64,000 nucleotides of DNA from Takakia lepidozioides (taxonomy: Eukaryota; Streptophyta; Takakiopsida; Takakiales; Takakiaceae), in the NCBI GenBank assembly GCA_030704615.1, contig CM060731.1:20644001-20708000 (forward strand), written 5' to 3'. Shown one piece after another: positions 1-13,299 of the stretch; position 1 is the stretch's first letter; each line of letters opens with the position of its first letter. Both the position numbers and the translations under genes were made by a program. Below the pieces are notes generated by a model. The model was not told where the DNA came from and ran no database searches. It saw only the letters and a program-made list of their open reading frames with translations.

Positions 1-585
1 ATGCATACTTGTTTCCTTCAATTTGTTGGGCTAAGCAGATACAACTCAAGAAAATATAAATAAATAGATAAAAAGTTACAACTATCCAATTAAACAACAA
101 TAATGCCCATCACCACTTCTTCCCAAGTAGCGGACAAAGCCCATGAAGGGTCAGAGTACTTTTTACTACCGGCTCCCCTCTAGCATGTCGACTAAAGGCT
201 GTTTGAATGTCTCAGCAGCTATACACAACAAGCTGTCTCGCAAAAGTAGTTTCGTGCCCCCTTGGATATACCCAGTTCTGATCTGTATTGCATGTAGCAC
301 TTTTTAGTTAGGGCAGCAGACAACCTTCACAACAATCTACAGATGGTCATCATCTCAGGCACACATATCTGCACATCTGAAAATTTGGTAGTAACATAGA
401 CCTAATACAGCCAAATCTTTGCTGTATGCTCGCCTAAAATCTCACTAATGATCACCTCTAGAGAATTCAAAATTTAAGAGTCAAAGGAAAGTTTATACTA
501 AAAATAAAAATTTAAACCCTTAATCCTGATCAAGATTTAAGTTTTAGAGTTAAGTAATATCACTGCATGGGATTTTATATAGCTG
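1..585. other. intergenic, no gene seen
   Basis: AT-rich sequence without a convincing ORF, exon signature or transposon end. The only nearby landmark is the tRNA gene that begins at 586. I see nothing else here. Confidence 0.5.
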
Positions 586-658
586 GACCGTATGGCCCAA
601 TGGATAAGGCGCTGGTCTACGGAACCAGAGATTCTGGGTTCGACTCCCAGTACGGTCG
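586..658 (+). tRNA. tRNA-Arg (ACG)
   Basis: A full cloverleaf can be drawn. The 7-bp acceptor stem pairs GACCGTA (586-592) with TACGGTC (651-657), with discriminator G at 658. The anticodon stem pairs CTGGT with ACCAG around the loop CTACGGA, which puts ACG at the anticodon and so reads arginine CGN codons. The T arm pairs CTGGG with CCCAG around TTCGACT. There is no intron and no encoded CCA, as expected for a eukaryotic nuclear tRNA. It is a separate Pol III unit upstream of the villin gene. Confidence 0.93.
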
Positions 659-2217
659 GGTGCGTGGGCTTGATCTGTCTTTTGGAAGACAACCACCTCG
701 GATGATCTGTCATGGAGAGCATTCATTATGGGAGCTATTTGGCCTTTAAATAGTTGTACTTTTACGGGGTCCCGCAATCTTGCCTGGCTTCATTCATGTT
801 TTGTTCGCCAATACGAAGCCATCAAAACAGTTCAGCGGCAGTGTCACCGTGATCCGGCAGTCCAGTTCTGAATACGGGACGCTGTCGATTGTGAATGTTG
901 CGAGGGTCAGGATGGGCTTCTGTTAGGTCACCGCCAATTGTATTGCATGTGAGCAAGGCTTCAGCGAAAAAGCCAAGTGTAATCTCAATCTTAGGTGGCG
1001 CTGACATAGATCTGTGCAGGTGGTGTGTATTGATCCAGACAGCATCTGTGCGACGGATTTATGTTTCTTGAAGGCCACGATCGATGGTTGTGAACTGTAT
1101 CATCGGCTTCTCCATTGTAGTACACTACTTGCATTTGAATCTTCTTCTGTATGCGCAGGGTTGTGAATAAGTGAGTGAAAAGAGGATTCAGAACATCTGT
1201 GCTCCAATGTGTGTGAGGATTTGCTGTGAGTATCTCTCCATGTCGATCATTTTACGCATGCGGTCCTGTTTGCTGCTCTCGATACTCTTGCAAGTGTTGT
1301 GATTGCGTCGATTGCTTAAGCTTGAAGTGATTCCCATTGCGAGTCTCGACTTTGTTTTGTGTTACTGGACCTCGGTACAGATCTGTTGATGGATCTAGGA
1401 TGTTTGAGCTTCGTTGGCTTGATTTTTGTTCCATCGGTAAGGAAGGCTTCACATTGCATCTGTCGGAGACATGGATGGAACAGAGTGATCGTGAGCTCTT
1501 TTGAGACCATGACATCTTCGTAAATGGTTCTTCTTTATTTTTGCTTAAAGCAGCTGCTTTTAAATCAGAATACACGACTAGATCCTAGAGTTTTGCCCTT
1601 GAATTGTACCGTAGATGTTCACATTGTAATGTGCACATTGTAAGGGGGGTGAATGAAATGTTCCAGAGCAATCCAGTATAATAGGATCTCATTGCTGGAA
1701 ACAATCTGCCTGAATCCGGAGAGAGTTTTTTTATTTCGGCGTACAGATGTCATTAGATGCATTATTACTTGTTAGACTTGCAGCTGACAGAGCTGAGCAG
1801 ATGCAATGATTATGTGTGCAACATCGATTCCCCTAGAGAACGAGTGTCACGACTATCCTATTTTCACACTTCTATCCATATTTCCCAGGCCTGCTGCATG
1901 CAAAACGACACTTTCAGCAAAGAGATTAGAGAAATCAGCTGACCAGTTCACCTATTGTACATATATTTGACTGTCAACAAGCCATAGATAGGCAAGTACA
2001 CAGCAGCACTGGGATTGTAGATTGATATCAGAACTGATGCTTGGAAGCAAATCAGATTGGATGTAAATGTCCCAGCTCAGTACTGAACACAGGATTTTCT
2101 TTTTGATGGATTGAAGCCCATGTCTGCAGGGAGGATGTACACACTCCTGTGATGTTGGTGTAGAAGCCTAGTTTGAATGTGCTCAAACGAGTAGCAGAGG
2201 ATTAAGAGGAAGCTGCC
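659..2217 (+). promoter_or_regulatory. presumed villin promoter and 5' leader
   Basis: No coding sequence is recognised between the tRNA and the villin start codon. By position the stretch should hold the villin promoter and 5' UTR, possibly with a leader intron, but no TATA box or splice pair could be assigned with confidence. The role is inferred from position only. Confidence 0.3.
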
Positions 2218-5200
2218 ATGGCTGTGTCCATGAAGAACGTGGATGTTGCCTTTCAGGGAGTTGGTCAAAAGCCGTATCCTCCTACAGCACTGCAGCTTGT
2301 GCTGAACAGCTTGCTACTTGCCATTATATGCTATACTGGAGGGTTAGTATCTCATGCAGACTCGTCTGTTAGAGCAAATGCATGTCACACAACACACTCA
2401 CAATCTATACTTTCTCCTGGACTCTATTGCAAGGACATTTACCATAATTTGCAGTTATATCTTTGACTCTTGGACTCAAGAGGAGTGGACATATGGCGCA
2501 TTGAGGATTTCCAGCCAGTGCCTGTACCAAAGTCTTCCTATGGCAAGTTCTATTCTGGAGACTCGTATATCATTCTACGGGTAAGGTTTTGAAAGAGACT
2601 CCCCACACTCTCTAACACTCTCTTACTCTCTCCCCCTCTCTTTCTTTGTGTATTTGTCAATCTTGTTTCTGTCATTATCTGTTCAGTTGCTCTCCTCTGA
2701 TTCGGGATTGTGCTGACAGACGACTGCATTGAAAAGTGGAGCTTTTCACTACGATGTCCACTTTTGGTTGGGCAAAGACACGAGTCAGGTAGTATTCCTG
2801 CCGTGAGCCCCCCTCTTATCACACCCATTAGTAATCTTGTTGGCCACAGTGTGGTGACCAACAATTGTGAATTTCCGAAAGAAATTTTGCAGAAGCTTGT
2901 GCATTGTAGCCTGTATCACACAAGATTAGTATTAAGGCTGACACCACTGATGCATCAAACATGTATTGCATCTCTCTTAAGTTCTGATGTGTTTTGAGCA
3001 TCACACAAATACTCAGAGTCACCACCCTGGATGAATGTTGGGCAGGATGAGGCTGGTACTGCAGCTATCAAAACTGTAGAGCTCGATGCAGCCCTGGGAG
3101 GACGGGCTGTGCAGTTCAGAGAGACTCAGGGCCATGAGACAGAGAGGTTCTTATCATATTTCAAGCCTTGCATCATCCCTGTGGAAGGTGGCATTGTCTC
3201 AGGTTTCAGAAAGGTGGAGGTTGGAAAGTACGAGCCCCACCTGTTTGTCTGCAAAGGCAGGCATATCATGAGAGTCAGCCAGGCAAGTCCTCTTTCATTT
3301 CATGCCATTCAACAAATGAGTTGGACTTACCCCTGCAATTGAGAATATTGCCATGAGACTCTCTCTCTCTCTCTCACTCCGTCTGTTTCTGTCCCAACTG
3401 GGCGCAAGGTCTATGGCCACTAGGCTACGGCAAACAAAAGTCTTATGAGTACATTCTCTCTCACTCAAAGTTGCGGGGTCTAGGGCCAGAGAGAGAAGAC
3501 TCGTGCCACAGTCAGCACTACTTCTCCTAGTGAGGGTCTTTTGCCACAAGGTCTGTCCAGCACAGTGATATTTCTACAACAGTCCTCTGTGGTATTTGTT
3601 TGGAGATTTAATGAGGTGTAATGTAAACCAAACACAAGGGGCTTAAGATGCCTGAGTAGTGACACCGTCAGCTGAATCTCATCTTAGAGGGTTTCATGCT
3701 TGTTGGGCATCAAGAAAGATTCCAAACGTTTGATGCTATGACAACCAATCTATATGTGCAGGTGCCATTTGCACGCTCGTCACTCAACCATGATGATATC
3801 TTTGTTTTGGACACTGAGTCTAAGCTATTTCAATTCAATGGTGCAACCTCCAGTATTCAAGAGAAGGGAAAAGCATTAGAGGTAGTGCAGTACATCAAAG
3901 ATACATACCATGAAGGAAATTGCGAAGTAATCATAATTGGTAAGCTGAGAGGTTGAGAAAGTACCATGCCCCTTTTTATTCAAATGCTCCCTTTTTATCT
4001 CTCTTCCCTCTTCTTTCTTCATGCTCTTGTTTCCTTGCTCCTCATTCCAGTGGTAGGAAAATTGTGTTTGGATCAGTGCTTGCGATTGTTATTGACTGCT
4101 CAATCGGTGAGGGTATGACGTATGCCTCCATTGACTTGTCTTCATGCATGGTAGTGCAGATGATGGTAAGCTAGGGTCTGAAGCCGACACGGGACAGTTC
4201 TGGGGTCTTTTTGGAGGCTTCGCTCCACTTGCAAGGAAGGCAGCCACGGATGACAACAGCCCAATGGATGCAGGGCCTGTGAAGCTTTTCTGGTAGGTTT
4301 GTCCTTAATAGTAGTGTGTCTCCATTTTATAGAAGGGGGGAAAGTTTGAAGTTGTATGTGTGCTGCAGTGTTAGGAGTTTGGATGAGCTTAATCTACATG
4401 TTATGTGTTTGTCACTTCTACAAGGTTGCAAAGTTGCATCTTTTAGCCAAATTCTCTGATTTGAAATCAATGTTGGTAAAACCTATGAAGCGTATTAGGT
4501 TTCAACTTAGGAATTGATTGATCCAGGAGTCCTTGACGTCCTAAAGAACATACAATTGGATTTTGCAAAGTTTTCTTGCATGATAATGAGGTAGGATTGT
4601 GGGCTCCTGGGCAGCCATGTCTTTGCCTTGGGCTTCAATGTTACTCAGTACTTGAGCAGGCACTTTAGTCCTTGGATTGGCTTCCTACTAGTTATATTGC
4701 AGTTTGATATCCATGTTTACCATGGGGCTGAAGAGAAAACTTGCAGCTGGAAATTACATTATGTGGAATACGCCACAGGCTTTAATTTTTTACTGTTCAA
4801 TTTGAACAATATATAATTTAGCTAATATATTTGAATATAAGGGCATGTCACTCGAAACATAACCCCACTGATGGGGAGCTCGCTTTTTGGATCTTGGGCA
4901 CTAGAAGTGTTGTAGATGGGAAGGCCAAGGAATTGGAGAATGCTGATGTGCTGCGGAGGGATATGCTGCACAGCAGCGAGTGCTACGTGATCGATTGTGG
5001 ATCTGAACTCTTTGTTTGGACTGGTCGCAACACCACTCTTGATCTAAGGAAAGCTGCCACCTTAGCTGCTGAGGCAAGCACCGTATCAACTCTTTTGTTT
5101 CAAAGTCCCATCAACAGCTAGTCCTCTCGAGTTAGTAAGTGGATTCATAGCAAATTTCATAATCCAGTGCTGGGATTAGAACACGTTGCTATGGTGATCT

Positions 5201-8200
5201 CTGCTTGTAGAGCAGCAGAAGATATGACCAGGGGTATACCTTGTTCAAGCAATGGGCACCTGCTACTACAAATCTGGCTGCTAGAGTGCCAATTATAACG
5301 TAACTGACTTCCTTGTCTGGTCGAAGTGAACTGTGGAGCTTTTCTATTCTCCTCATGTTGGCAAAACTTTCATGTTGAAGGTCCCCTACCTTTTTTACAG
5401 GAATTTGTGCCCATTCAGAAGAAACCAAGACATATCACACGTGTCATTGAGGGTTTTGAGACCTTAGCGTTCCGGTCCATCTTTGACGAGTGGCCACTCA
5501 GTGCAGAGACTCCTGTTTCTGAAGATGGGAGAGGCAGGGTTGCAGGTACTGAGTACTTTTCTAGTCACAATCTGTCTAGAGTTCCATCTGTAAGAAATTT
5601 GAAGCTTCAAACTTATTCCACTTATGCAGTGTACAGGAAAACTCGTCTCTCTTCGTTTCATGTACATCACTTAGCACTGGATTATAGAAGTCTCATTGAT
5701 GTCTGTACAATGGAAATCTATGACAGCATTATTGAAGCAGCAAGGAGTCAATGTGAAGGGTCTTCTGAAAGGTGCACCTGTCAAGGAAGAAGTCCCACCA
5801 CTGCTTGATGGCACTGGCAAACTTGAGGTTTTCCCTGCTTCCCTGTACTTTTCCTTTATCCTAGGCACTCACCAATGGGCAGCCTTAACCTTGTCAGTTA
5901 CGTTATATCTGCAAAAGGCCAAAGGCACGATTGACAAAATGTGAGATCTTCATGCCAACGCCGTATATCCATTTTGAAGCATGTTTAGAGAGGGTGACTA
6001 GTCATATGGACATCACATGTCTTGGTGATAGCTACTGTCGTACAGCAGTTTCTTAAGTTGTGTACTGGCACACTGACCACCTACGATTCTCTTACTATTA
6101 TTATTTTGAGGTTGATAGAGGGAACACGTGATAGATAAAGGTTGGGGGAGCATTCAATATTCAAGAGTTTCCAGAATTGGTGATTGAATGTACTCCAGAA
6201 CAATGATAGAGAAAAACGCTGTGGTCTCCATATTGTCAGATATGGCTGGTAAAGGACAACGTGAAGATGGCTGTAGCTGCTCCAGATTTTGGCAAATTTT
6301 ATGATAAGAATTGCTATGTTCTATTGTACACTTATCAAGGCAACCACAAAGAGGAGTACCTGCTTTGCTATTGGCTTGGTCAACAAAGTTCTTTGGTAAG
6401 TGTTCATATTTTGAATGTTTTGCAGGCATTGCAAGTGTTGTTTGAGTGCTCATAGGTCATAATTCCCTCCTAATTTCCAATCCCTAGTCAGACGGATTTC
6501 TTGATTCAGTGAAAGCAAGTTAGGGAGACTTTTCTAAAGATTATTTGTAACAAATTTGGAAATCTTCTTGAGCCATTTCAACCTAATTGCTTTCTATAGA
6601 AATCGCAATCAAACTGTCAGTGGCTGCAATTGTTGGGACGGGCAGGAGGAAAAGGAGGCAGCGGCAGGCTTAGCCGATAAGATGTTGTCTTCTTTAAAAG
6701 GACATCCTATTCAGGTTAGGTTTCCCCACCACCGTGATTGATGTATATCACGCTCCCAAGTCTCTTGTGAAGTGCTACTGGCTGGTTTTCTGCCCGCATG
6801 TTTCACTCTTTAGCAAAGCCATTTGACTATTTAGAGATAGTGTTGATGGCATAGTGGATGATGTGCATGACAGGCCCGCATTGTCCAGGGGAAGGAGCCC
6901 CCCCAGTTTCTGGCACTTTTCCAATGTATGGCCATTTTGAAGGTTTGGCAATCTTCCCTTGAATTGCAGTTCTGTGCCCCATTTGGGGCTGGTGTCTTGA
7001 ATGTGTAGACCCAATGACTACTTCAATGCGAATAAGGAATCAATGAGATGGCCTCCTCTCCATGAACGTCTGTCGTTTTGGAACTGCCTGATTTATTTGT
7101 TATGGTGGCTACACTGGTTTTTCTACGAAAATGAAAAGATAGGGGTTGCGTTTGGATTCGACTCTGTTTGAGTTGTTAGAGTTGGTTCTGATAGGACTTG
7201 GTTTGCTGGTCTGGATCTGACCAATGGCAGGGTAGTGCAAGTCCTGAATTCAAGGAAGACAGTGTTATCTTGGTGCGGGTGCGGGGTTTCAGTCCATTCA
7301 ATACCCAAGCTGTGCAAGTTGAGCCGGTGAGTAAAGTACTGTTGGTAGCATGTTCATTCACTCTCCTGGAAACTCGTAGTAGGGACCCACTACTACAGCT
7401 TATATCAGAGACACTCAGGAAAGGAGGGTTCTATGTCCCATTCATATGCTGGAGAATAATGCACATGTTTTATTAGAGACATTACAGTTTCTTGATGGCT
7501 TGGGTGAGCTATTTTTCAGGTGGCAACCTCACTCAACTCCTCTGATTGCTTTGTTTTACAAACTGGCACCAAGTGCTTTACCTGGTACGGCAACTTAACA
7601 ACTGTTGAGGAGCAGAAGGTGGTTCTGCGAGTTGTAGAATCCTTGCAGGTGGGAGTTTCCTGATGTTGTCTTCGTCCAGTGCTGTGATCTTTTGTTATCA
7701 TGTTCATTGTAGTTGGTGTCGTTGAATCACAGGCTTTCCATGTCTACCTTGTGTCGCTTTTCAACCAGCTTACATTGTAACTCAATTAAGCTCGCATGCA
7801 TAAACATAGAACTATTAATACTCAACTCTTAGCTGTCTTCTCAGGGTTTTCTCATTTATGCAACTTCAAAACTTTGCACTCTTCCCTGTGTTCTCTGAGG
7901 TATGGTGGACTTAAGGAAACCCTCAGAGCAAACTCTAAACTACCCACTACATTTTCGGGCTTTCCTGATTGCCATCATGGCTGCATCAGCCTGGCACTGC
8001 AGCAAGACCACTGAAAGAGGGCTCAGAACCTGCAACATTTTGGGGCGCACTTGGTGGGAGACAAGGTTACCCAAGCCAGCAGGAAGCAAAAGATGTTGGC
8101 AAGGACCCTCGCTTGTTTGTTTGCAGCCTAGCCCAAGGTTAGGTGTCACGTTTGGTGCCTCTCTTTTCCTTTGTTTCTTTTTTACCTAGTTCTCTCTTAC

Positions 8201-11200
8201 AACTTGCTGGTTCAGCAGACTTCTGCCGTGTTTCTCTCTCAAGACAAACTATCCAACGAGAAGGTTGCCACAAGTTGATCAACCCCATGCGGCACCTTTT
8301 CAACGCAGGAGGGGAATAGGCTGATTGGACAGGATAATTGGAAGATCCAAGTAACTATTACATGGGCCCAAGTTGTCTCCTTTGTCTTCATTTTTTAAAG
8401 GGTAGCTTCCTCAACATCAGTGATGCCTCCTCATGTATACTCGCCTGCCATGTTCTCTGCATCACTCATCAGGGCTTTGGCGATTCCCCGACCTAGCTGG
8501 CACAATCTCTAGATCGAGAGTGGTAGAAAGCTTTTACATGTAATACAGTATGTCTTTGTCTGAAATCTCAGTATAAGATGAGGGGATGATACTACTCTGT
8601 AAAGTCCCCCATTTTGCACTTGTTTGACTATGGTAAGAGTGGTATTTGTTTCCGTGCGTACACAACCATATGTCTGCCAGCGTCTTCTGCAATGTGTTAC
8701 TTCTAAGTTAGATTTACAGTAATTTGCCTCTCAATTTGTTTATTTGGGAAGGAAACCAGCAATTGTACCACAATGTCATGATCCATGGTGCGTTGGATGA
8801 GTGACAGTGCCCATATACATTTGAGGCTTGGAGCTATCTATTTGTGTCAAACTATTTGTGTCTGACATGGTATTTGTTGTGGTGGTTGGCTGTGCCTCCA
8901 TGGAATGCGCCTGGTTACCTCTGACAACATGATCCCAGGGACATTGAAGGTGTGTTAACCTGCAGCCTCTTTTTTCCATATGGGAAGACTGTCGCACGCA
9001 CCAATGACATAAAACTTTCATAGCATACTAACATGAATTAAGTGCAGGTGACAGAGGTGTTCAATTTCACACAAGAAGACTTGCTGAGCGAGGATGTGAT
9101 GATTTTGGATTGTTACAACGCTGTGTTTGTGTGGGTGGGTCAACATGCTGACACTCGTGAAAAACAACACGCTTTTGATCTAGCTCAGGTATCAACCTTT
9201 CATTGGCTAAAGGAGTTTTCTTAAATATATTGAGCCCCAAAGTATCCTTGTAGGTGTAGTCTAATTTGTTCCTCGTTTGGTCGTATGATCAGCAACCTCA
9301 TAACTCCTGACATTTTGAATTATGAGCACACTTAAGGCATTCTTGGGCATCTGATCACCCAGCTTCATTGTTGAGGCAATTGTAGGGTTTTGAGATACAC
9401 TTGGAAATGTCCGCTTCTCTTTCCAGTTTACCTGGGAGGTTGCAAACAAAGTGGGGTCGGAACACATTTTCTTCTCTTCCATCCTCTCGGGCTAAATCCA
9501 CTGGATCCACATGTGAATGAATTGGATGTTGTGCCCTTTCTTTATTCAAAGCAAAGAAGAGGTGCAGCAGAAAAAGTCCTACCAGATAGATTGTTTTACA
9601 GGTTGCAGTTTTTTTGTACATGCTTCAGGCGCCATTTATTTTCTTAGCCCTGCAGCTATACCTTATGAAGGCTCTGCCCCATGAGTGGAGCTGCTTCCCT
9701 CTGCATCCTTGTACTAATCTGCAGAGAGTTTTCCTTCTGGTCCTCCGAAGTTTCCTTGAGTAACATCCTCCTTAGTTCAAGAGAAGGACTAAGTCATGCG
9801 TCTTACCTGCAACGACCTATTTCGCAACACAAATCTAACAAGTGGCATGTTTCTTATGTGTGTGTTTTGGTCAAGTCTGTTGTTCAAGCAGTGGTGTGAG
9901 GTCCATACGTTTTTGTATAAATTCAAATTGTGGAAGTTCATGTGTGAGTTGTGCTTGCTGACCACTAAATGTGTGTTATAATCATTGATGCAGAAATATA
10001 TTGAAAGGGCCAGTTCTTTGGAGGGCCTATCACCAGACATTCCCCTCTTCAAAGTTTCAGAGGGAAATGAGCCGTCATTCTTCACCAGCCACTTTTTGTG
10101 GGATCCCAGCAAGGCCAGTGTGAGTCAAGCCATACACTGGAAGCCAGCACTCTAGCATAGGGGACTAGTACTATTGCTTCATGTTTGTTTGCAGTTCCTC
10201 CAGTCTTAGCTCATCAGGCACATTGCAATATTGGTGTGTCCACTCCGTTTGCATCTACATGCAAGAGAAAGAATGTGAGCAAACTACAAGGGAAAGTTTT
10301 GTGTCTGTTATGCACCTGGAAGTGGAGAGTTTTCGACAATCTACAGTTTAAGGTAAATTTTTCCCAGGGGCAGTGGGCAGGGAGGGGGGTGACAGAGGGA
10401 GAGGCAAGAAGGGGGAAGCCCTTGTTGGATGTTGGCGCTGAGGAAAGAATGGACCCGAAGGTTATAGCATGCCTCTTCCAAAGTGCTAAAACTAAAAAGG
10501 TGTGCAGGTGCATGGGAACGCCTACGAGAGAAAGCTAGCAGCACTGCAAGGGCAACCAGCTGCAACTGTGGAGGTTGACACATCCCTTTAGGTTATTGTG
10601 TCCTTATCTATCTGATTTGGAGCATCACTGCTTGTGTAGGAAAGGGGCTTGACCATAGAGCTGAATAAAACTCGGATAGAGATGGTTTGCTTTCAACCTT
10701 TACAAATCCTGTGGAGGCTGACAGCATCATATTCTGTATTTGCTTGAGAAGCAGTTTTTAAATCATCAATGTTGACATTGCAGCACTCCAAGAGGCGACT
10801 GCCTCTGAATACTTCATTGAACTCAGAAGACACTGCCTCCACCCAAAGGGCAGCAGCTATGGCGGCTTTGTCCTCAGTGTTGTCCATTGTTAGGGACTCA
10901 TCCAAGGCATCTGGAACGCCCAAGGCTTCCCAAGGTTTTGCTGCACTGAAACCCTCCTCACCGAAAGCCCCAACAAGTCCCAGGAGTGGCGGTTTTGTGC
11001 ATATACACTCATCTTCCTCTCAGAGAGCTGCAGCTATGGCAGCCCTCTCCTCAGTTCTGGGCCCTTCGACGGAGTCAATTCCTTCAAACCTTGGTAAGGA
11101 CATGTCTTTTAGGTTCCTCTCTTGTCAAATATGACTTTTGCTTTCCCCACACAGACAAAGTCCTGTCGTACCGTGGTGTCAGCCTAATAATGAAGTGTTT

Positions 11201-12051
11201 CTCTCTACCAGATGGTGACTGGGTGGCCTTGTCATCACCAAGCATGAAGGTGGAGGCACTGGGGGATACAGACTCACTTGGTGAATCATCTAGCACCAAA
11301 TCGGAGGATGGAGTTGAAGAGAAGGATGTCCATTCAGACACTTTCAGCTATGAAAGCTTGAAGACCAAGGCCAGAGATCCTGCCCCAGGAATTGATCCCA
11401 CAAGGAGAGAGGTGAAGTCGATACTCTTCTGCTTTCTGTCTCCACCCGGGGCACCCATATATAGGGATATATGGAGCATTCAAAAGATGGCCCAGTGGTT
11501 AGGGCACAAGGCCACCTTACAAGTGGCCGTGGGTTCAAAGCCCCATAGGTGCATGTTGGATGTCACCCATTATGGCCAATGCAGCTATAAAGGGGCTTAC
11601 CTGGGTCAACCAGTTACTGTCTGGGTACTTGGGGATTTTCGAGTCTTTGTGGGAGGGTTGGGCGTGCCCCGGTTATGGCTGTTAGAAGGTGTCCACCTTC
11701 CAAACGGAAGGCAGTAGCCCATTGGTGTGAAGTGACACCAGAAGTTATACTTGCTTCAGCAAGAGATTTCCTTATAGGGATATATGGACATGAAGCACAC
11801 ACATGAGCCCATCTGAAATGGTGGTGAGGTGAATCTATTTTTATTGCTCGTCAGTTCTTGTTCACAGCATCACCTGGCATTTAGGCTTGTTGGTCTAGTG
11901 TTGTAATTCTGTTTTTGTTGTGTGTCGGTCTTTGCAGGCATATTTGTCTTCAGCAGATTTCCAGAATCTATTTGGAATGACTAGAACACAGTTTTATGAG
12001 ATGCCCAAGTGGAAGCAAGACCGGGGCAAGAAAGCTGTGGACCTCTTTTAG
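2218..12051 (+). CDS. VLN: villin (gelsolin/villin family actin-binding protein)
   Basis: Villins bind, bundle, cap and sever actin filaments in the cytoplasm, usually under Ca2+ control. I placed 22 coding exons that join in frame to 942 residues: 2218-2273, 2481-2580, 2720-2788, 3046-3282, 3762-3939, 4160-4292, 4908-5073, 5401-5545, 5727-5827, 6240-6395, 6646-6714, 6874-6942, 7231-7326, 7520-7648, 7990-8137, 8244-8263, 9048-9188, 9994-10119, 10508-10573, 10784-11093, 11212-11411, 11938-12051. The N-terminal 700 or so residues form gelsolin-like repeats ([44 protein letters not shown]). A Ser/Pro-rich linker follows, with [13 protein letters not shown] present twice, and then a headpiece ending [17 protein letters not shown]. 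Length and layout match plant villins. The start was chosen because [20 protein letters not shown] opens repeat 1 directly. The introns after exons 4 and 7 use GC donors (GCAAG), and exon 16 is 20 nt. No disabling change was seen, so the gene is probably functional. Exon borders come from splice signals and family conservation, not from transcripts. Confidence 0.93.
11476..11772 (+). mobile_element. tRNA-derived SINE, copy 1, in the last villin intron
   Basis: A 297-bp insertion lies between two copies of the 16-bp duplication tatagggatatatgga (11460-11475 and 11773-11788). Near its 5' end is a Pol III A box (tggcccagtgg, 11488-11498), and 34 nt further a B box (ggttcaaagcc, 11532-11542), the arrangement of a tRNA-derived SINE head. 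The body ends with a segment (gtccaccttccaaacggaag, then gaagtgacacca) that recurs at 54962-55148. It lies wholly within intron 21 of villin and does not touch a splice site. Confidence 0.85.
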
Positions 12052-13299
12052 CTATGAGTACGTGATGCCTTAGTAGGGTAACGAGTGAAAGAGCAACATT
12101 GATCTTAGGGTGTAAGTTGCAACAAATGTGGCTAGATATTTGTCTAGCCACCGTCCAGGATTTCTATCTCACTTCTAAGTGTACTAGGTTTTTGAGCTAA
12201 AAAATGGGACATTTCGTATTCGGAAGTTATAGTGGGATGGTCAATCTTATGTAGTGGTGGACCCTCTCAAATAATGACCTTGCTGAGGAAGTGTGTTGGC
12301 CAGGAGTCTCTCCTTCCATTGTTAGGGTTGTGAAACCTCTTTTTATTTTCATATTTCCAGCTCAGATGGTCATGGCCATGATTTCCAGTCAATTCTATTG
12401 TGATTCATCCTGACAGTGCCCAACAGAAAGAGGGCTTCTTTGCCACATGCAGAAGTTGAAAGTGTTGTTTTCTTTTCCAACATCATTATGCTCGCCTGTT
12501 TCTCCTACCTCGGTATATTCAAATTGTACTCTGAGATTCTGAAATATCCTCAAATTTTCTGTTTGTAGATGTAAGTCTATATCATGTTGATGTCATTGTT
12601 GGGTTCCCTTTGTCAACAAGACTATGTTCTTGATTATTTCTTTCTTTTGGTCTCCCGCCAACGAAAGTTCACTTCATAAACTCAAATAGATGTGGTATAT
12701 TTGAGTACCTGATAAAAAAGGGAGTACGTGTGTCAATTGGTTACTTATGGCCATTAGAAGGTGTGCATCTTCCAAACAAAAAGCAAGGGAGATGAGCAAA
12801 GATTGTTTCTTCGAACCAAACAGCCACTGTGCGGGCTAAAACCGGGCACACTGCCCTGGACCTGAAACAAGTTTAGGAGAGACGAGAGTCTTGTTGGACT
12901 TTCTAAGACTGTCTAGAAGGGCAGGGGAGGAGTGGCAATGAGAGTAAATAGTCCATTGACCTTCTCCAAGATGGAGATTGCGATCTATCTGTAGTGCAGC
13001 TTGGAAGCTGTCGAGGAGGAGGGCTTCATATGCTTCTAGTTAATGTCCTTTTCAAATTCGGGGGAAACTAGGCCTGTTTTGGCAAGAGTCTTTTTTTATA
13101 TATATTTGAGTATTCCGTATCGCTCACTAAATGGGATAGTATTGTCGTTTATGATATTATAATATTTTTAAATTATCTTTAAATATTAAATATTGATTTT
13201 TTTTTATGGTACTAATGTCCATGGCACCATAAGAGAGATAGGAGGATATGTGATTGCAAACATTCCAACTAGCCTTTCCCCAATGGGAGGGTTAATACT
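12052..13299. other. villin 3' UTR and intergenic sequence with a SINE remnant
   Basis: The first part should be the villin 3' UTR; no clear poly(A) signal was singled out. At about 12747-12785, ttatggccattagaaggtg and the following cttccaaacaaaaagcaa resemble the tail half of the SINE at 11476-11772 (ttatggctgttagaaggtg, cttccaaacggaaggca), so this is probably an older, truncated copy. An AT-rich stretch follows near 13100-13210. No gene was seen. Confidence 0.45.

Noticed and set aside
11488-11560. A second tRNA gene in the villin intron
   Set aside because: Only the A and B boxes are tRNA-like; a proper acceptor stem cannot be formed, and the unit is flanked by a 16-bp duplication, so it is a SINE.
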